Shown here: in pieces, positions 1-9,470 of the stretch
Position numbering within the stretch: position 1 is the first letter of the stretch
Layout of the letters: every line of letters begins with the position of its first letter
Assembly: GCF_035222375.1 (NCBI RefSeq)
Contig: NW_026946363.1
Coordinates: 4,154,001-4,218,000 of the forward strand
Reading direction: 5' to 3'
Length of the DNA: 64,000 nucleotides
Origin: Podospora pseudocomata
Taxonomy: Eukaryota; Ascomycota; Sordariomycetes; Sordariales; Podosporaceae
Notes under the pieces: model-generated
Database searches by the model: none
Seen by the model: the letters and a program-made list of their open reading frames with translations, nothing else
What the model was told of the DNA's origin: nothing
Made by a program: the position numbers and the translations under genes

Positions 1-606
1 GTCCTCTTCGCCTCGTCTCGAACACTCTGCGTACTTCTCGGTGTACTCGAAAGGGTTCTCAACCCTCTCAACCAGCTGGCCGATATGGCACTCAGGACAT
101 GGCCCCTTGCCCAGTTCGTTTTGTTTCTGTGCCCAAAGAATCTGAGGATCTTCGTTGAAGGCTTCATAATGTCTGCAAGGAGGACGAGCGGTATATCTAG
201 AACAGCTCAGGCGCCAGAGTCCTGGTTGAAAGGTTGTCGTTCAGCTTGGGACTTGTTGTGTTGTGGAGGAAACGGACTCACCGGCATCAGGGCCTGATCC
301 TTCTGGGTTGTTTCTCTTTCGTTCCAGAATTCCAATTTTGCATGTTGGGCAAGGGCCATATCTAAGCTTACGGCCTTTTGTGGTGCTGGAACGACTGGAC
401 TTGGGATTACTACCCTTTGCCTTGGTCACACGGCCACCGACTGTTATCTGCTTCCGCGGAGCTAGGATGAATGTCAGTGTCACTTTATTCACTAAAAGCA
501 TGATAAGGTGAAAAGATTGGCTTGCCCACTTTCTGGCAGCTGAGGAGTCATTATCGCCGTTGGATCTTTGTTGATACAATCTTTCGAGGTGGGACGAGGA
601 AGTCAC
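1..606 (-). CDS. Tandem C4 zinc-ribbon protein, partial (runs off left edge)
   Basis: I do not recognise a named family member. Joining two exons across a likely intron at about 225-278 (donor GTGAGT, acceptor CAG on the minus strand) gives an open frame with two similar modules, each starting GPCP-x-C-x-I-G-x-L. The first continues with L-x-C-S-x-Y and P-P-C-R-H-Y, and the second with a downstream Cys before the window ends. The spacing (CPxC, then CS and PC) resembles the C4 zinc ribbons found at the C terminus of type I topoisomerases, so nucleic-acid binding is inferred. The start is uncertain: Met at 606 is the furthest upstream in-frame choice, but a small intron near 470-540 is possible. 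The C-terminal part lies beyond position 1, so any catalytic domain cannot be assessed. Confidence 0.5.
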
Positions 607-1653
607 AGTCTCGCGCTGTTCGGACGTAAAGTTGAGAGTTGCAATTGGCGTTGGATGGAGACGAGAAAACTCTGATCCGCTGTATCGTTCAATCTTGTTG
701 TCTATGCTCTCTTCTCACCGTCCTCTCGCCGTCTTGCCGGTCAAGTAACAAATTCCGAGAAAGAAGCAGGTCTTGATGTTGTCGCCGAGACCAAATTTAT
801 CTCTCTAACTGCGGGCTAGTATGTGCCTGATTGAACCACTCCTTCCACAATCGTGCTTTGACGAATTACTGAGTTGTTCGAAATACCGGTATGTTGCCAG
901 GGCCACGCGGGGTCAAAATGAATAAGTTGAAAGAGAAGACTGATGTACTACAATAGATGACAGTCAATCACTTTGTCACATTATAATCAACGGTCAGGGT
1001 GAAAAGTGAATAAGAGAGAATGCCTGAACATCCTGAGATGCAGTGAAATGCTTCCACATCGCCATGTAACTTCTGAAGAAGGTGCACCCCACCCCAGCCT
1101 CTCTCTATCTAGAGAAGCCGCTGTGGCTTGAATGGCAGCTGCATGTCTATCTGCCTTGCTAGTTGTTTCAAGAGCCTATCATATCCTTAAGAGGATCAAT
1201 AGTGTTAAGCTGCTCCGCATACTGTGGACAAACAAGGCCTTCGAAAAATGGTTACCTAGTCAAGAGCACCAAAAAGTCGACAAGTCGAAAATAACAATCA
1301 AAAGGTATGTTCACTATCCTTCAGACCCTTGATATTTTATCGCAATCTCCATTTTCCTGTTTGCGAGTTGCTTTGCAACCCCTCATCCCAACTCGACAAG
1401 CAAACCCCTGCATATACATATTCTAGTGTACCTGGCCTACCCACCTTAATCCTAAGTACAATTTTCTGTAGTCATTGGTCCCTCTACAACACCCCATCTC
1501 ACGACCTTTTGCGCAACCACTCTGGCTATGACTATAAATGCCACAAGAACCATGCCGATAATGTGTATTGGGTTAGGACTCTCTATCGTACCCGCTATGC
1601 CAACCACTGCAGGCCCTTGGACTTTTCCGCATCTTTTTCTCCATGCTATCCAT
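607..1653. other. Intergenic region
   Basis: About 1 kb between the 5' side of the zinc-ribbon gene and the 3' end of the aspartyl-tRNA synthetase gene. The short open frames are not supported by composition or recognisable protein. It presumably holds the promoter of the left gene and the 3' UTR of DPS1; I see no RNA gene. Confidence 0.5.
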
Positions 1654-3573
1654 TCAAGGCAACAATCTCTTGGGGGTGCGTGGGTAGTAGGCGGCAAGGT
1701 GAACACTGGGAAGGTTGAGATACCACGCAACAACACGATCAAGACCAACTACAGCCGACACGTTAGCAGCCATACCAACAAACATGCTTACCGCCAAAGC
1801 AAGCGTAACCGGAGTCAGGAAACTTACTGCCTCCACCAGCATGGGGTGGCGCTCCGACTTGACGGAACAGGTCAACGTATTCACGAATGCCCGGGCTCTT
1901 AGGGTCGACACCCTTGGTGCGAAGGCGAGCTTCAAGCTCCACAGGATCGTGGATACGCTGACCACCGGACAGAATCTCTTGCCCTCTCATGAACATGTCG
2001 TAAGCCAATGTGACCTTGGGATTAGTGGGATCCTCCTTAGCGTAGAAGGGGCGGGCATCAGATGGGAACTTGTCCAACACATAGAAGTCGGTGTTGTACT
2101 TCTTCTTGATGAGAGCACCCAGAGCCTTCTCTTGGGGTGTGCTCATATCCTCGAAGTCGCTGACATTTCTGAATTCCTCTGGGCCTTCTTCTCTCAAGAG
2201 CTTTTGGCCCTCAGCAAAAGTCAAGCGGATCTCCTTGCCCTCCTCGGGTAAGAGAAACTCCTCCGAGGGATATACCGACCGTACGAGAGCTATCTCATCT
2301 GCGCAAGTCTTCTTGATGGTGCGGAAGATGTGAAGGAGTACACCCTCAAGCATGTGCAAAGCTTCCTGGTAATCAGTCACCTCCATTTCCAAATCGAGAC
2401 CTGTGAACTCGGTCATGTGTCTGGGTGTGTTGCTGTTCTCGGCTCTGAACACGGGTCCAACACAGAAGACACGCTTTCTTCCCGCAAGAACTTCGATCTG
2501 CTTGTAAAACTGTGGTGACTGGGCAAGGAAAGCCTCTTTCTCGAAATAAGGCAGGCGGAACACATTGGCACCACCTTCGGAGGCGGCAGCAATGAGGCAG
2601 GGAGGCTCAAACTCCTTGAAACCGTGCTCGCGCAGGTAAGAACGGAACAGGTGCTTCACCTCAACGCGGATGTCAGCAATGGCCTGCTGGACGTAAGAGC
2701 GCTTGTGCATGACAATGTTGTCCAAATGCGTAAGCATCGAAGCGGCCGGAGGACCGGATACCTCGCCAGAAATGCTCAGGTTCTCAACACCCTCCACAGG
2801 CGCTTCCGCGGGGGCCTCTTCATCGCTGAAGTTTGTGACAGCCTTGTTGGCTGTCGAGAGGGTCATGCCCAACATGGCGGGAGCAGAGGAAATAACAAAA
2901 AGCTTGGTCAAGTGGAGCTCGCAGTTGGAGACACGGCAGCTCTTGACAGGCTCAAGAGGCTTCTCGACTGTGGCTTCAACAACCACGAAGGACTCAGGGT
3001 TAACTGATCCGATAAACTTGACCATTTGACGGCTCACTGAACCATCAGCGTTCGCCGCAACCACGCCCTGGATCGCCCAGTTGCCGGTTTCTCTCAGCTC
3101 AACAAAGGCCTGCGGTCTCGTCAGTATATCGTAATATCAAGAAGATAGAGAAACAAACCATCTTGGCGCCTTGCATTCTCGCATTCTGGAGAAAAGCTCT
3201 AAGTTTGACCTTCTTGCCGAGATGCTCATCGTTGAGCGTCTTCAGACTGATCTCGGTGGCATCCTCGGACAGCTTGGTCTCATGAGTCTCTTGGCCATAA
3301 TTGCCCGTGGCATGGTCCTCAGCAGCAGCAGCGTTGGCCTGAGCAGTAGCAGCAGCTCTCTCAGCGGCCCGCTTGGCTTTCTCGGCCTCTATACAACAGT
3401 GTTATGTTAAGATATCTTTGTATATATGGAGAGTTGATCGGTGTGTGATAATCCATACCTTTCTTAGCCTTGGCCTCAGCCTTCTTCAGGGCCTTCTTGG
3501 AGGGGCCAGCATCCTCACCAGCAACCTCTGGGGTCTCAGCAGGAGGGGCGGGATTTGGCGTGGGTTCGGCCAT
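1654..3573 (-). CDS. DPS1: Aspartyl-tRNA synthetase, cytoplasmic
   Basis: Charges tRNA-Asp with aspartate in the cytosol; class IIb aminoacyl-tRNA synthetase. Four exons are inferred: 3573-3459, 3388-3159, 3109-1828 and 1748-1654, giving 573 residues (yeast Dps1 has about 557). The N terminus is a Lys/Ala-rich extension ([11 protein letters not shown]), typical of the eukaryotic tRNA-binding appendix. An OB-fold anticodon domain follows, then the catalytic core with the flipping loop [17 protein letters not shown], motif 2 [16 protein letters not shown] and the C-terminal [10 protein letters not shown] and [16 protein letters not shown] (motif 3). The protein ends [11 protein letters not shown], where most AspRS have a FPRDPKRL-type end. 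The last intron splits the motif 3 glycine run. The start ATG lies at the head of the Lys/Ala-rich extension and gives a family-typical length. Confidence 0.93.
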
Positions 3574-4001
3574 TGTGAATATTTGTCCAAAATCTACGAG
3601 ATGGAGCTGAAGAGGTGACGGTTGCGCGAGGAATTGGGGTCTAAGTAACGTGATCAACGGCCTGCTTATAAGGGTGCAATGGCCGGGTGATTATGACTCG
3701 AAATTTGGCCGAAACACCTGAGATGACTTTGACCGAGCGGCAAGCAGGTACAGGAAGAGCGCCCTGGCTGTCTGGAGTTCCTTGGTGGGGTGATGAGGGG
3801 CAGTTGCATCCCCAGAATTTGTTATCTTATCTCGAACCTCATATATAACCCCAACCCTGAGTTGATTGCCACTTTGAATGGCACGGGAAAGTCTTGAGGA
3901 CGGATGCACGAAATTACGTCGCGTCCCAGCGTGGCCAACGGCGTCCTCTCATCCGAATTATTCTTCAGCACATCGTGCAGAGTTAGCCTCTATACTTCAC
4001 T
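3574..4001. other. Divergent promoter DPS1 / Gemin2
   Basis: 428 bp shared by two divergently transcribed genes. Apart from the Cpc1/Gcn4-like core at 3694-3699, it contains an AGGGG pentamer near 3795, a generic stress-element match. No further structure was seen. Confidence 0.5.
3694..3699 (+). promoter_or_regulatory. Candidate Cpc1/Gcn4 core site (TGACTC)
   Basis: ATGACTC occurs about 120 bp upstream of the aspartyl-tRNA synthetase start. Gcn4/Cpc1-type bZIP factors bind RTGACTCAY and control amino-acid and tRNA-synthetase genes. This copy lacks the final A (it reads ATGACTCG), so it is a partial match and regulation is an inference. Confidence 0.3.
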
Positions 4002-5589
4002 ATGGCTTCAAAACGCGATCACAGCGCCCTCTCGGCCAGTGACTACGATGATGCGCCGCCCTCCTCTTCTAACAAACGTCGTCGCGGGCAGCCTGCTGCT
4101 AAGACCAAGCAGGTCGAGGTGAAAACTGACCCGACATACGGCCAGAGAACCGCTTTCCCGGGCCTAGATGACGATGGCAACGGCCAATTCAGCGACGAAG
4201 ATCTTGAAACTGAGGAGTGCGGCGATGCGCTCGCCTATTTGAAATCTGTTCGGTAAGCCTCCCTTGATACTTCTTCTCTCTACCATCACCACAATTCAGC
4301 CATCGCTAAACAACCCACTATCACCTCAGCCACGTCAAACTGATAACGATGACCACATATGAAATGGTAAGCTAATGGGTAAGTAATCTCACAGACAAGA
4401 AGCCAGCCACGTCCCACACATTCTCGTCGCGCCGAAAGCAGGGCCCCAGCTCCCTCCCCATTTGCTATCTACAACAGCAAACAGTCACGATGCAGTCGAC
4501 CGCAGTCTCTACGATGACGGCGTAGGCGATTCCCGAGGTTACTACCAAGACGGTGCCTACACCGCAGCCCCTGACCCATCACCTACCTCCAGCCAGCAAG
4601 AAGCCGGATTGCTGGCCTCAGCCGATGCTGAAGCCGAAAACAAGCGCGCCCTCAGCGAATCCTATTACGCCTCCCTTACCGAACAGTTTCTCTCTCTTCG
4701 GGCCCTCCTTCACCAGGAACCACCCCAAGAACTTGTTGATGCCCTCGACAAAGACCATGGTATAGAAGTCGGCGCGTTTGGCCCAAAGTCTTGGACTTTC
4801 CGGGTGTGGACCAAACGAATCAGATACACAGACCCGCTCCCGGTTCAAATCGCAGCCTTGGACAGGCAGAGCGTTCTCAAGATTCTTCGTATAATTCTCG
4901 GTGGCAAGTTCATCCGCCGTGGTTATGAGCTGCGGGAAAGGACTAGTCGCTGGATTTGGGCTTTGCTTGCTCGTTTGCCTGACCGGGGTGTGCTTGACCA
5001 CACCGAAGTTGGATGGGTGAGGGATCTAGGAAAAAGAGCTGTGCTCATGATGGTTAGTATCGCTCATATGGCTGCGTTGAGAGAAGAAGTGGACGAGGGC
5101 TTGGAGGGCGAGGAGTATGGCGACGAACAGGACGAGGAGGAAGAAGAGTACCCCGTGGACGAGGACATGGAATCGGAAAGTCATGAGGACGGTTTTGGTG
5201 TCACCAGACAGGACGACAAAGGAACCCTCGAGGTACCGCCAGCTAACCCTGTCGAGTCTGCTGAGGAGGCGGAAGATGGCGAAATGGACATGGATCTCGA
5301 CGAAGGGGAGATCTCAGATGAAGACAACAACAAGGATATCGGTGCTGACATTGCGGCAGCCAAGGCACGCATGCTTGCCCAGCTTGAAGACATCCCAGAG
5401 TACGAGCAGTGCGTTCCCGCTGTTCAAGCGGAGAAGGTCTATGCTGACCAAGCGGATGAGCCGGTTTTTGACGAGACGAGAACCAGAATCAACATGCGGG
5501 CGACTTTGAATATGATTTTGACCGTAGCGGGTGAGCTTTATGGGCAAAGGGATTTGCTGGAGTTTCGGGACCCTTTCCCTTCTCTGTAG
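4002..5589 (+). CDS. GEMIN2: Gemin2/SIP1-like SMN complex protein
   Basis: Gemin2 holds the Sm protein pentamer during snRNP assembly in the SMN complex. Two exons, 4002-4252 and 4395-5589 (donor GTAAGC, acceptor ACAG), give 481 residues. Splicing creates the segment YLKSVRQEASHVPHILVAPK's core, closely matching the Gemin2 N-terminal signature (YL-x-x-V-x-x-EA-x-x-x-P-x-V-x-VA). Later hallmarks are LLHQEPPQ, the helical segment LRERTSRWIWALLARL, and the C-terminal RATLNMILTVAGELYGQRDL, which aligns with the end of animal Gemin2. The N terminus has a basic KRRR stretch. Between the conserved helices and the C terminus is an acidic insert of roughly 110 residues, longer than in the animal protein. 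It lies head-to-head with DPS1. Confident on family, less so on the exact intron boundary. Confidence 0.8.
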
Positions 5590-6037
5590 TTTTGTTTAGA
5601 AGGCATGATTTGTGAAGGGCGAGGTGCCCTGTATGTATGTTACTCGAGCCCATTCATTGTTCTCATAGTCAGCAAGCGTACTGTTTACATAAAATAATCA
5701 ATCTTTAATAGTTACGTGTCCCATGAGAAGCGGGCAGGTTAAAACTACAAGCTGCCAGGAAGACTGCATAGAAGCAGGTGACTATTCTGGTGAATCTCTC
5801 TCCAGATATAATGCAGGAAACAATAAACAGCCGCTATGTAAGGAAAGCCTTGGTACACGCATCCATGAATGTACCCCCTTTTAAATTCCGTCAAGAACGC
5901 CATGCCCGTAAATGCAAATCGATCGCAATGTCTACCCCTCCCATGTTTTCTTCCCCCCAGAAATGTCTCAGCCGTTTCCATCTTCCCACTAACAATTACT
6001 CCCCCCTCGTCACACAAGCAAACGCAACCTCCCTAGT
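5590..6037. other. Convergent intergenic region
   Basis: 448 bp between two converging genes, expected to hold both 3' UTRs. It is A/T-richer around 5680-5720 with poly(A)-like ATAAAATAATC. Nothing else was seen. Confidence 0.5.
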
Positions 6038-6790
6038 CTACTCATCACCCATCCCCTCCAAGAAGCTCGCCTCCTCAAAATCATTGCCGTCCACCAGCAC
6101 CCGAACAGTATTCTCCTGCCCAGCGGCAGCAGCAACAGCACCCTCCCTACCCTTCTTTCCCCTCGGCACAGCCCACCTCCTATTTTCAAACCCCGCCGGC
6201 CCAAAACTCCTAGGGCTGACATCCACATCCTCCCACGAGAGCACCATCCCCTCCTCCTGCTCCTCCTCGTCTTCCTCCCGAACAAAGAACCTCTTCTTCG
6301 CATTGAGGTTCACCCTCTCCGTCGCCTCCACCGCAGAGGTAGCACTCCCATTGCTGTAAACCGACTCCTGCGATCCCGCCATCTCACAATCGTCCGCCCC
6401 AGCACCGTTAGATGGCTGGATCCCGAGCCCACCGACTTTGTGGATGCCGCTAAAAGGGAGGAGCTCCCTCATTCCACCACCACCAGCAGTGCTGACAGGA
6501 ACTGTAGAGGTTGGGGTGATGGGAGCGGCGTTGTCTTCCCAGAGCTTGAAGGCAGAGTACTGCGCACCGGTCTTGTAGCCTTCCTGGACTGACTTGCGAA
6601 CGCGCATCCCGACGTTGAGGAGGTTGGTTTGCACTGGGGCAGGGAGGATGGGACCGTTGAGGGGCGTTTTGGTCGATTGGGTGGCGGTGGGGGAACCGGA
6701 GGAAGATGGGGAGAAGAAGGAGGTTATTTGACGTTGGGCAGGGTCGCTGGCGGCACCGGCAAAGGGGCGCTTGGTTCGAGGGGCGGACAT
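6038..6790 (-). CDS. Ribonucleotide reductase inhibitor-like protein (Spd1/Dif1 type) with PIP box
   Basis: Single exon, 250 residues, largely disordered. Residues about 62-75 (MRVRKSVQEGYKTG) match the Hug-type motif shared by small fungal regulators of ribonucleotide reductase such as Spd1 and Dif1/Hug1, which restrain the enzyme by binding or relocating its small subunit until S phase or damage. Residues 19-26 (QRQITSFF) fit the PCNA-interacting peptide Q-x-x-I-x-x-F-F exactly. The C-terminal half has an acidic run (EEDEEEQEE) and an Ala-rich run. Spd1 of fission yeast is destroyed through PCNA and CRL4-Cdt2, so the PIP box fits a replication-coupled role. The start is the only Met before the motifs. 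An MluI-box lies upstream (7126-7131). Function is inferred from motifs only. Confidence 0.65.
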   Translation of the reverse strand: MSAPRTKRPFAGAASDPAQRQITSFFSPSSSGSPTATQSTKTPLNGPILPAPVQTNLLNVGMRVRKSVQEGYKTGAQYSAFKLWEDNAAPITPTSTVPVSTAGGGGMRELLPFSGIHKVGGLGIQPSNGAGADDCEMAGSQESVYSNGSATSAVEATERVNLNAKKRFFVREEDEEEQEEGMVLSWEDVDVSPRSFGPAGFENRRWAVPRGKKGREGAVAAAAGQENTVRVLVDGNDFEEASFLEGMGDE

Positions 6791-8312
6791 TTTGTGTAGC
6801 TTAGGGCCCCGGGGGAAGGAAAGTTATGCGCTTTGATTGTTTTTCGAAGAGAGATGGTGTGGTTTGGTGGGTGGTTGGTTGCAATTGTCAATGCTCTTTC
6901 GAGGTTAAAGTGGGAGCGAGGAGAGCTTGGAGTGCGCAAGGAGGATTGATCGGTTGTCGTGGTGATGATGACGAAAATGGAGAGAGGGGGGGAGGTTGGG
7001 CTGCTTGCTCATATGCTCGGTGGCGGCCCCAGGGTCCTGCAAATTTACCCAAGCAGGATTGGCGTGGGGTCCGGGGTAGTGGGTGGACTGCTGCAGAGAG
7101 TGAGCAGTCGCGCGCCCGTGTTTCGACGCGTAAATTGAATTTGGGGCACCAAGATTGGCTGCTTCAGTTTGCTTGGCGGTTTGGATTGTGCATGAAGGCC
7201 TCTTGTCAAGGCCATCCCTTCCGAATGCCTTCAACTTGATCGAGCAGCTGGATGTAAACGAAAAGATTGACAGGTAGAAAATTTGACAGGCACAGCTGGG
7301 CTTTTATTTAGCTTCGATCAAACCCTCCCGCCTCCTTCTTTGTCAGGGACCTGGCTCTACGAGTAAAAACCACCACTATTCGTTGCTGGACCGATCTCAC
7401 TCAGGACCATATATCTTTGTTGGACCGTTGGCAGCCGCAGGCAGTCATGCGGGATATGCAGCCGCTAAGCAATCAGCCTTGCTCTCCCATGTAGAGATAG
7501 CTCTTGAAACATCTCCGTTGGCCTACAGTTACAGCAAGAGTTGCAAGAGCTTTTTGAAGCGATGGCCTCAAATTGGCCTGTGTCACCGATGAAACATATC
7601 CAGATACACATTTCAGGCGGCCATTAGGAACACCACATACGCCTATCCAGTAACGTTATTGCTAGAGTTGGTCACCACTTCAGCACCAGGCGTACGAGGT
7701 TCATGATCATAAAACATAACTTTTGCTTCTCTTCATAATAGCAAAGCCGGACGTCGACTATCAACCGCAAACATGAAAAACAGGCTGGCCAGAGTCAAAT
7801 GCAGACACAGCAGCTAAATCACTGAGGGGACTCGAAAATGCATGATGGAGCCTCTCCTGAATTCATAACAAAGCACAAAGATTCCTCCTCTACCTTGCTT
7901 ACTGAACCAAGACTTTTGGCGATCCTCGATCTCGCATTCAGCGGCGACTGCCAACCACATCCCACCCGCAAAGGTAGGTATTGGTCCCAAGCACGTGTAA
8001 AACTGGCTTTGCGCTGATTGATCCCTCCCACGCAGTATAAACCTGCCCGTTACAGCAAAGACAACACGACGTCAGGAAAACGCAGCACACCGCAGGATGA
8101 AAGTCGAAGAAGGCGACCAAGACAAAAGATTTCCAGACCCCCTAACGCCTTCCATGGTGCTGCGCGTGGTAGTTGGTGGATGTCCGCAAATGATTTTGAT
8201 TGACGATCAAGAGTAATGTCTAGACGCCCCGACTGGAAGTAGCCGCAGATACCGAGATGACCCCATCTACCATGCCATTATGCCGAGAAAAGAAAACAGC
8301 TAACGAAGCCAT
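6791..8312. other. Intergenic region
   Basis: 1.5 kb between the promoter side of the RNR-inhibitor-like gene and the 3' end of RPS27. Small open frames on both strands look random. It contains the MCB site at 7126-7131 and a CACGTG hexamer at 7992-7997. No RNA gene was recognised. Confidence 0.5.
7126..7131. promoter_or_regulatory. Candidate MluI cell-cycle box (ACGCGT)
   Basis: A single ACGCGT, 336 bp upstream of the RNR-inhibitor-like start codon and next to a CG-rich tract. The fungal MBF complex uses this hexamer to drive S-phase genes, which would suit this neighbour. One hexamer can occur by chance, so this is tentative. Confidence 0.3.
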
Positions 8313-8920
8313 CTACTTTCTCCGGAAAGAGCAGCCCTCAGTGAGTCTGGCCTTACCACCGGTAGGCTGGCAGAGGACGGTCGTGCAGCCCTGGCAGATG
8401 ACGACAGTCTGGGCGTGGGAGAAGACGGTGGTGATGGTGAAGCATCCGGGGCACTTGACGTCCATGAAGAAGGAGCGGGGAGCGGGCACAAGGGTCTGAA
8501 CACAGTGTTAGTATCAGCAGCGACGCGACCGAGCAGAACCTCTTGTCGGCAGCGTTGACAGAGATCCTAATCATAGGTTTGGGATGGACCACATACCTTG
8601 AGCTTGTGCTTGCGGGCCTCAGCAGCCGGGCTGGGGTTGATGAGATCAACGGCGAGAACCTTGAGAATCCATCCGTCAGCACCACATCATCGATAAGAAT
8701 CCGTTATCCAGTGTTCTGCCCGTCCATGGTCCCGTGGGCAATCGCGATGCCATGATGTGGTGTCGCCCTCCTCCAAAAGATTTCCAGATGTCGATTCCAT
8801 ATCCAAATTTCTCCTCCTCCTTGGCGTTATCGGCGGTGCAAAACCTTCGTCGTTCGGATGCGGGACCATGGTGGACGGGCAGAACCGAGCTCAATCGGGA
8901 AAATGGCTAGGTCTTACCAT
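8313..8920 (-). CDS. RPS27: 40S ribosomal protein eS27
   Basis: Component of the small ribosomal subunit with a zinc ribbon. Three exons are inferred: 8920-8918 (only the ATG), 8659-8597 and 8495-8313, giving exactly 82 residues, the same length as yeast Rps27. The mature sequence starts [20 protein letters not shown] and carries the C4 zinc site CPGC...CQGC ([19 protein letters not shown]), ending [14 protein letters not shown]. An intron directly after the initiator ATG is common in fungal ribosomal protein genes. The first intron (8660-8917, 258 nt) is long for this genome and contains a strong inverted repeat, described separately. It is divergent from PLP2 with about 550 bp between start codons. 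Identification is very secure because of sequence and length; the ATG-only exon rests on phase and a good GTAAGA donor. Confidence 0.93.
8713..8885. repeat. Long inverted repeat inside RPS27 intron 1
   Basis: The left arm at 8713-8734 begins GTTCTGCCCGTCCATGG and is matched by the reverse complement of 8861-8885. All 22 left-arm bases pair, and the only difference is a 3-nt bulge in the right arm. The arms are separated by 126 bp with no comparable pairing. The element sits entirely within the first intron of RPS27, so the pre-mRNA could form a 22-bp hairpin with a large loop. It may be a foldback element remnant, a structural regulatory intron, or a small-RNA precursor. No target-site duplication was identified. 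Confidence 0.85.
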
Positions 8921-9470
8921 CTTGACTGATTTTTGAGAGTATTACTCTTGATGAATCGGACAACGAGCCTTGGGTGGTGATGAGATCTGGGGTGGTTTGG
9001 CGGCAGAATCTACGCTCGTTGTTGGCGGTTGCGGAGGGGATTTTCGAAGGCCCAGCAACTCGAGAGACCAAAGGCAAAATTTGGGTGCGTGAGCGGCAAA
9101 TCGCAAAATTGGCCTTGGAGTTAGGGCTCGGTCCGTGAGCCAATGAAATGCGCCGTACAGTGCGAGTGGGGCCTGCCTCCAACTCGACAGGGAGCAAGAG
9201 GTCCATGGTGGGGTCCAGGCTACAAAGGCGGGGCGGGTCGTCACTTTGGGTACGTACTCGCTGGAGCTTACCTTGACAATAGGGGCGATGAATGAATGCT
9301 CCTTGTGAAGCATCAAGGCAGCAACAATACTGTACTGGCGACATTGGGTGACGACGACGGGATACAGGGCTGAAGTCAGAAGTAACATTGACTGCAATCT
9401 ATCTACAATTCAACAGAAAACCATTCACTAGAAGCACAGCACGAGGGCAACCTCAAACACATCCCTCAAG
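8921..9470. other. Divergent promoter RPS27 / PLP2
   Basis: About 550 bp between start codons of two translation or chaperone related genes. It holds the AGCCCTAA element at 9121-9128. Short open frames across it are unsupported. Confidence 0.55.
9121..9128 (-). promoter_or_regulatory. Candidate Tbf1-type site (AGCCCTAA) upstream of RPS27
   Basis: TTAGGGCT on the plus strand reads AGCCCTAA toward RPS27, 201 bp upstream of its start codon. It matches the Tbf1 consensus ARCCCTAA, a factor used at ribosomal protein and snoRNA genes in several ascomycetes. A single 8-mer in a suitable place; function is inferred. Confidence 0.4.

Noticed and set aside
1132-1332. Small open frame in the left intergenic region
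   Set aside because: 66 codons, no conserved features, within A/T-rich sequence.
8687-8869. 60-codon open frame in RPS27 intron 1
   Set aside because: It lies inside the intron and spans the inverted repeat; no protein-like pattern.
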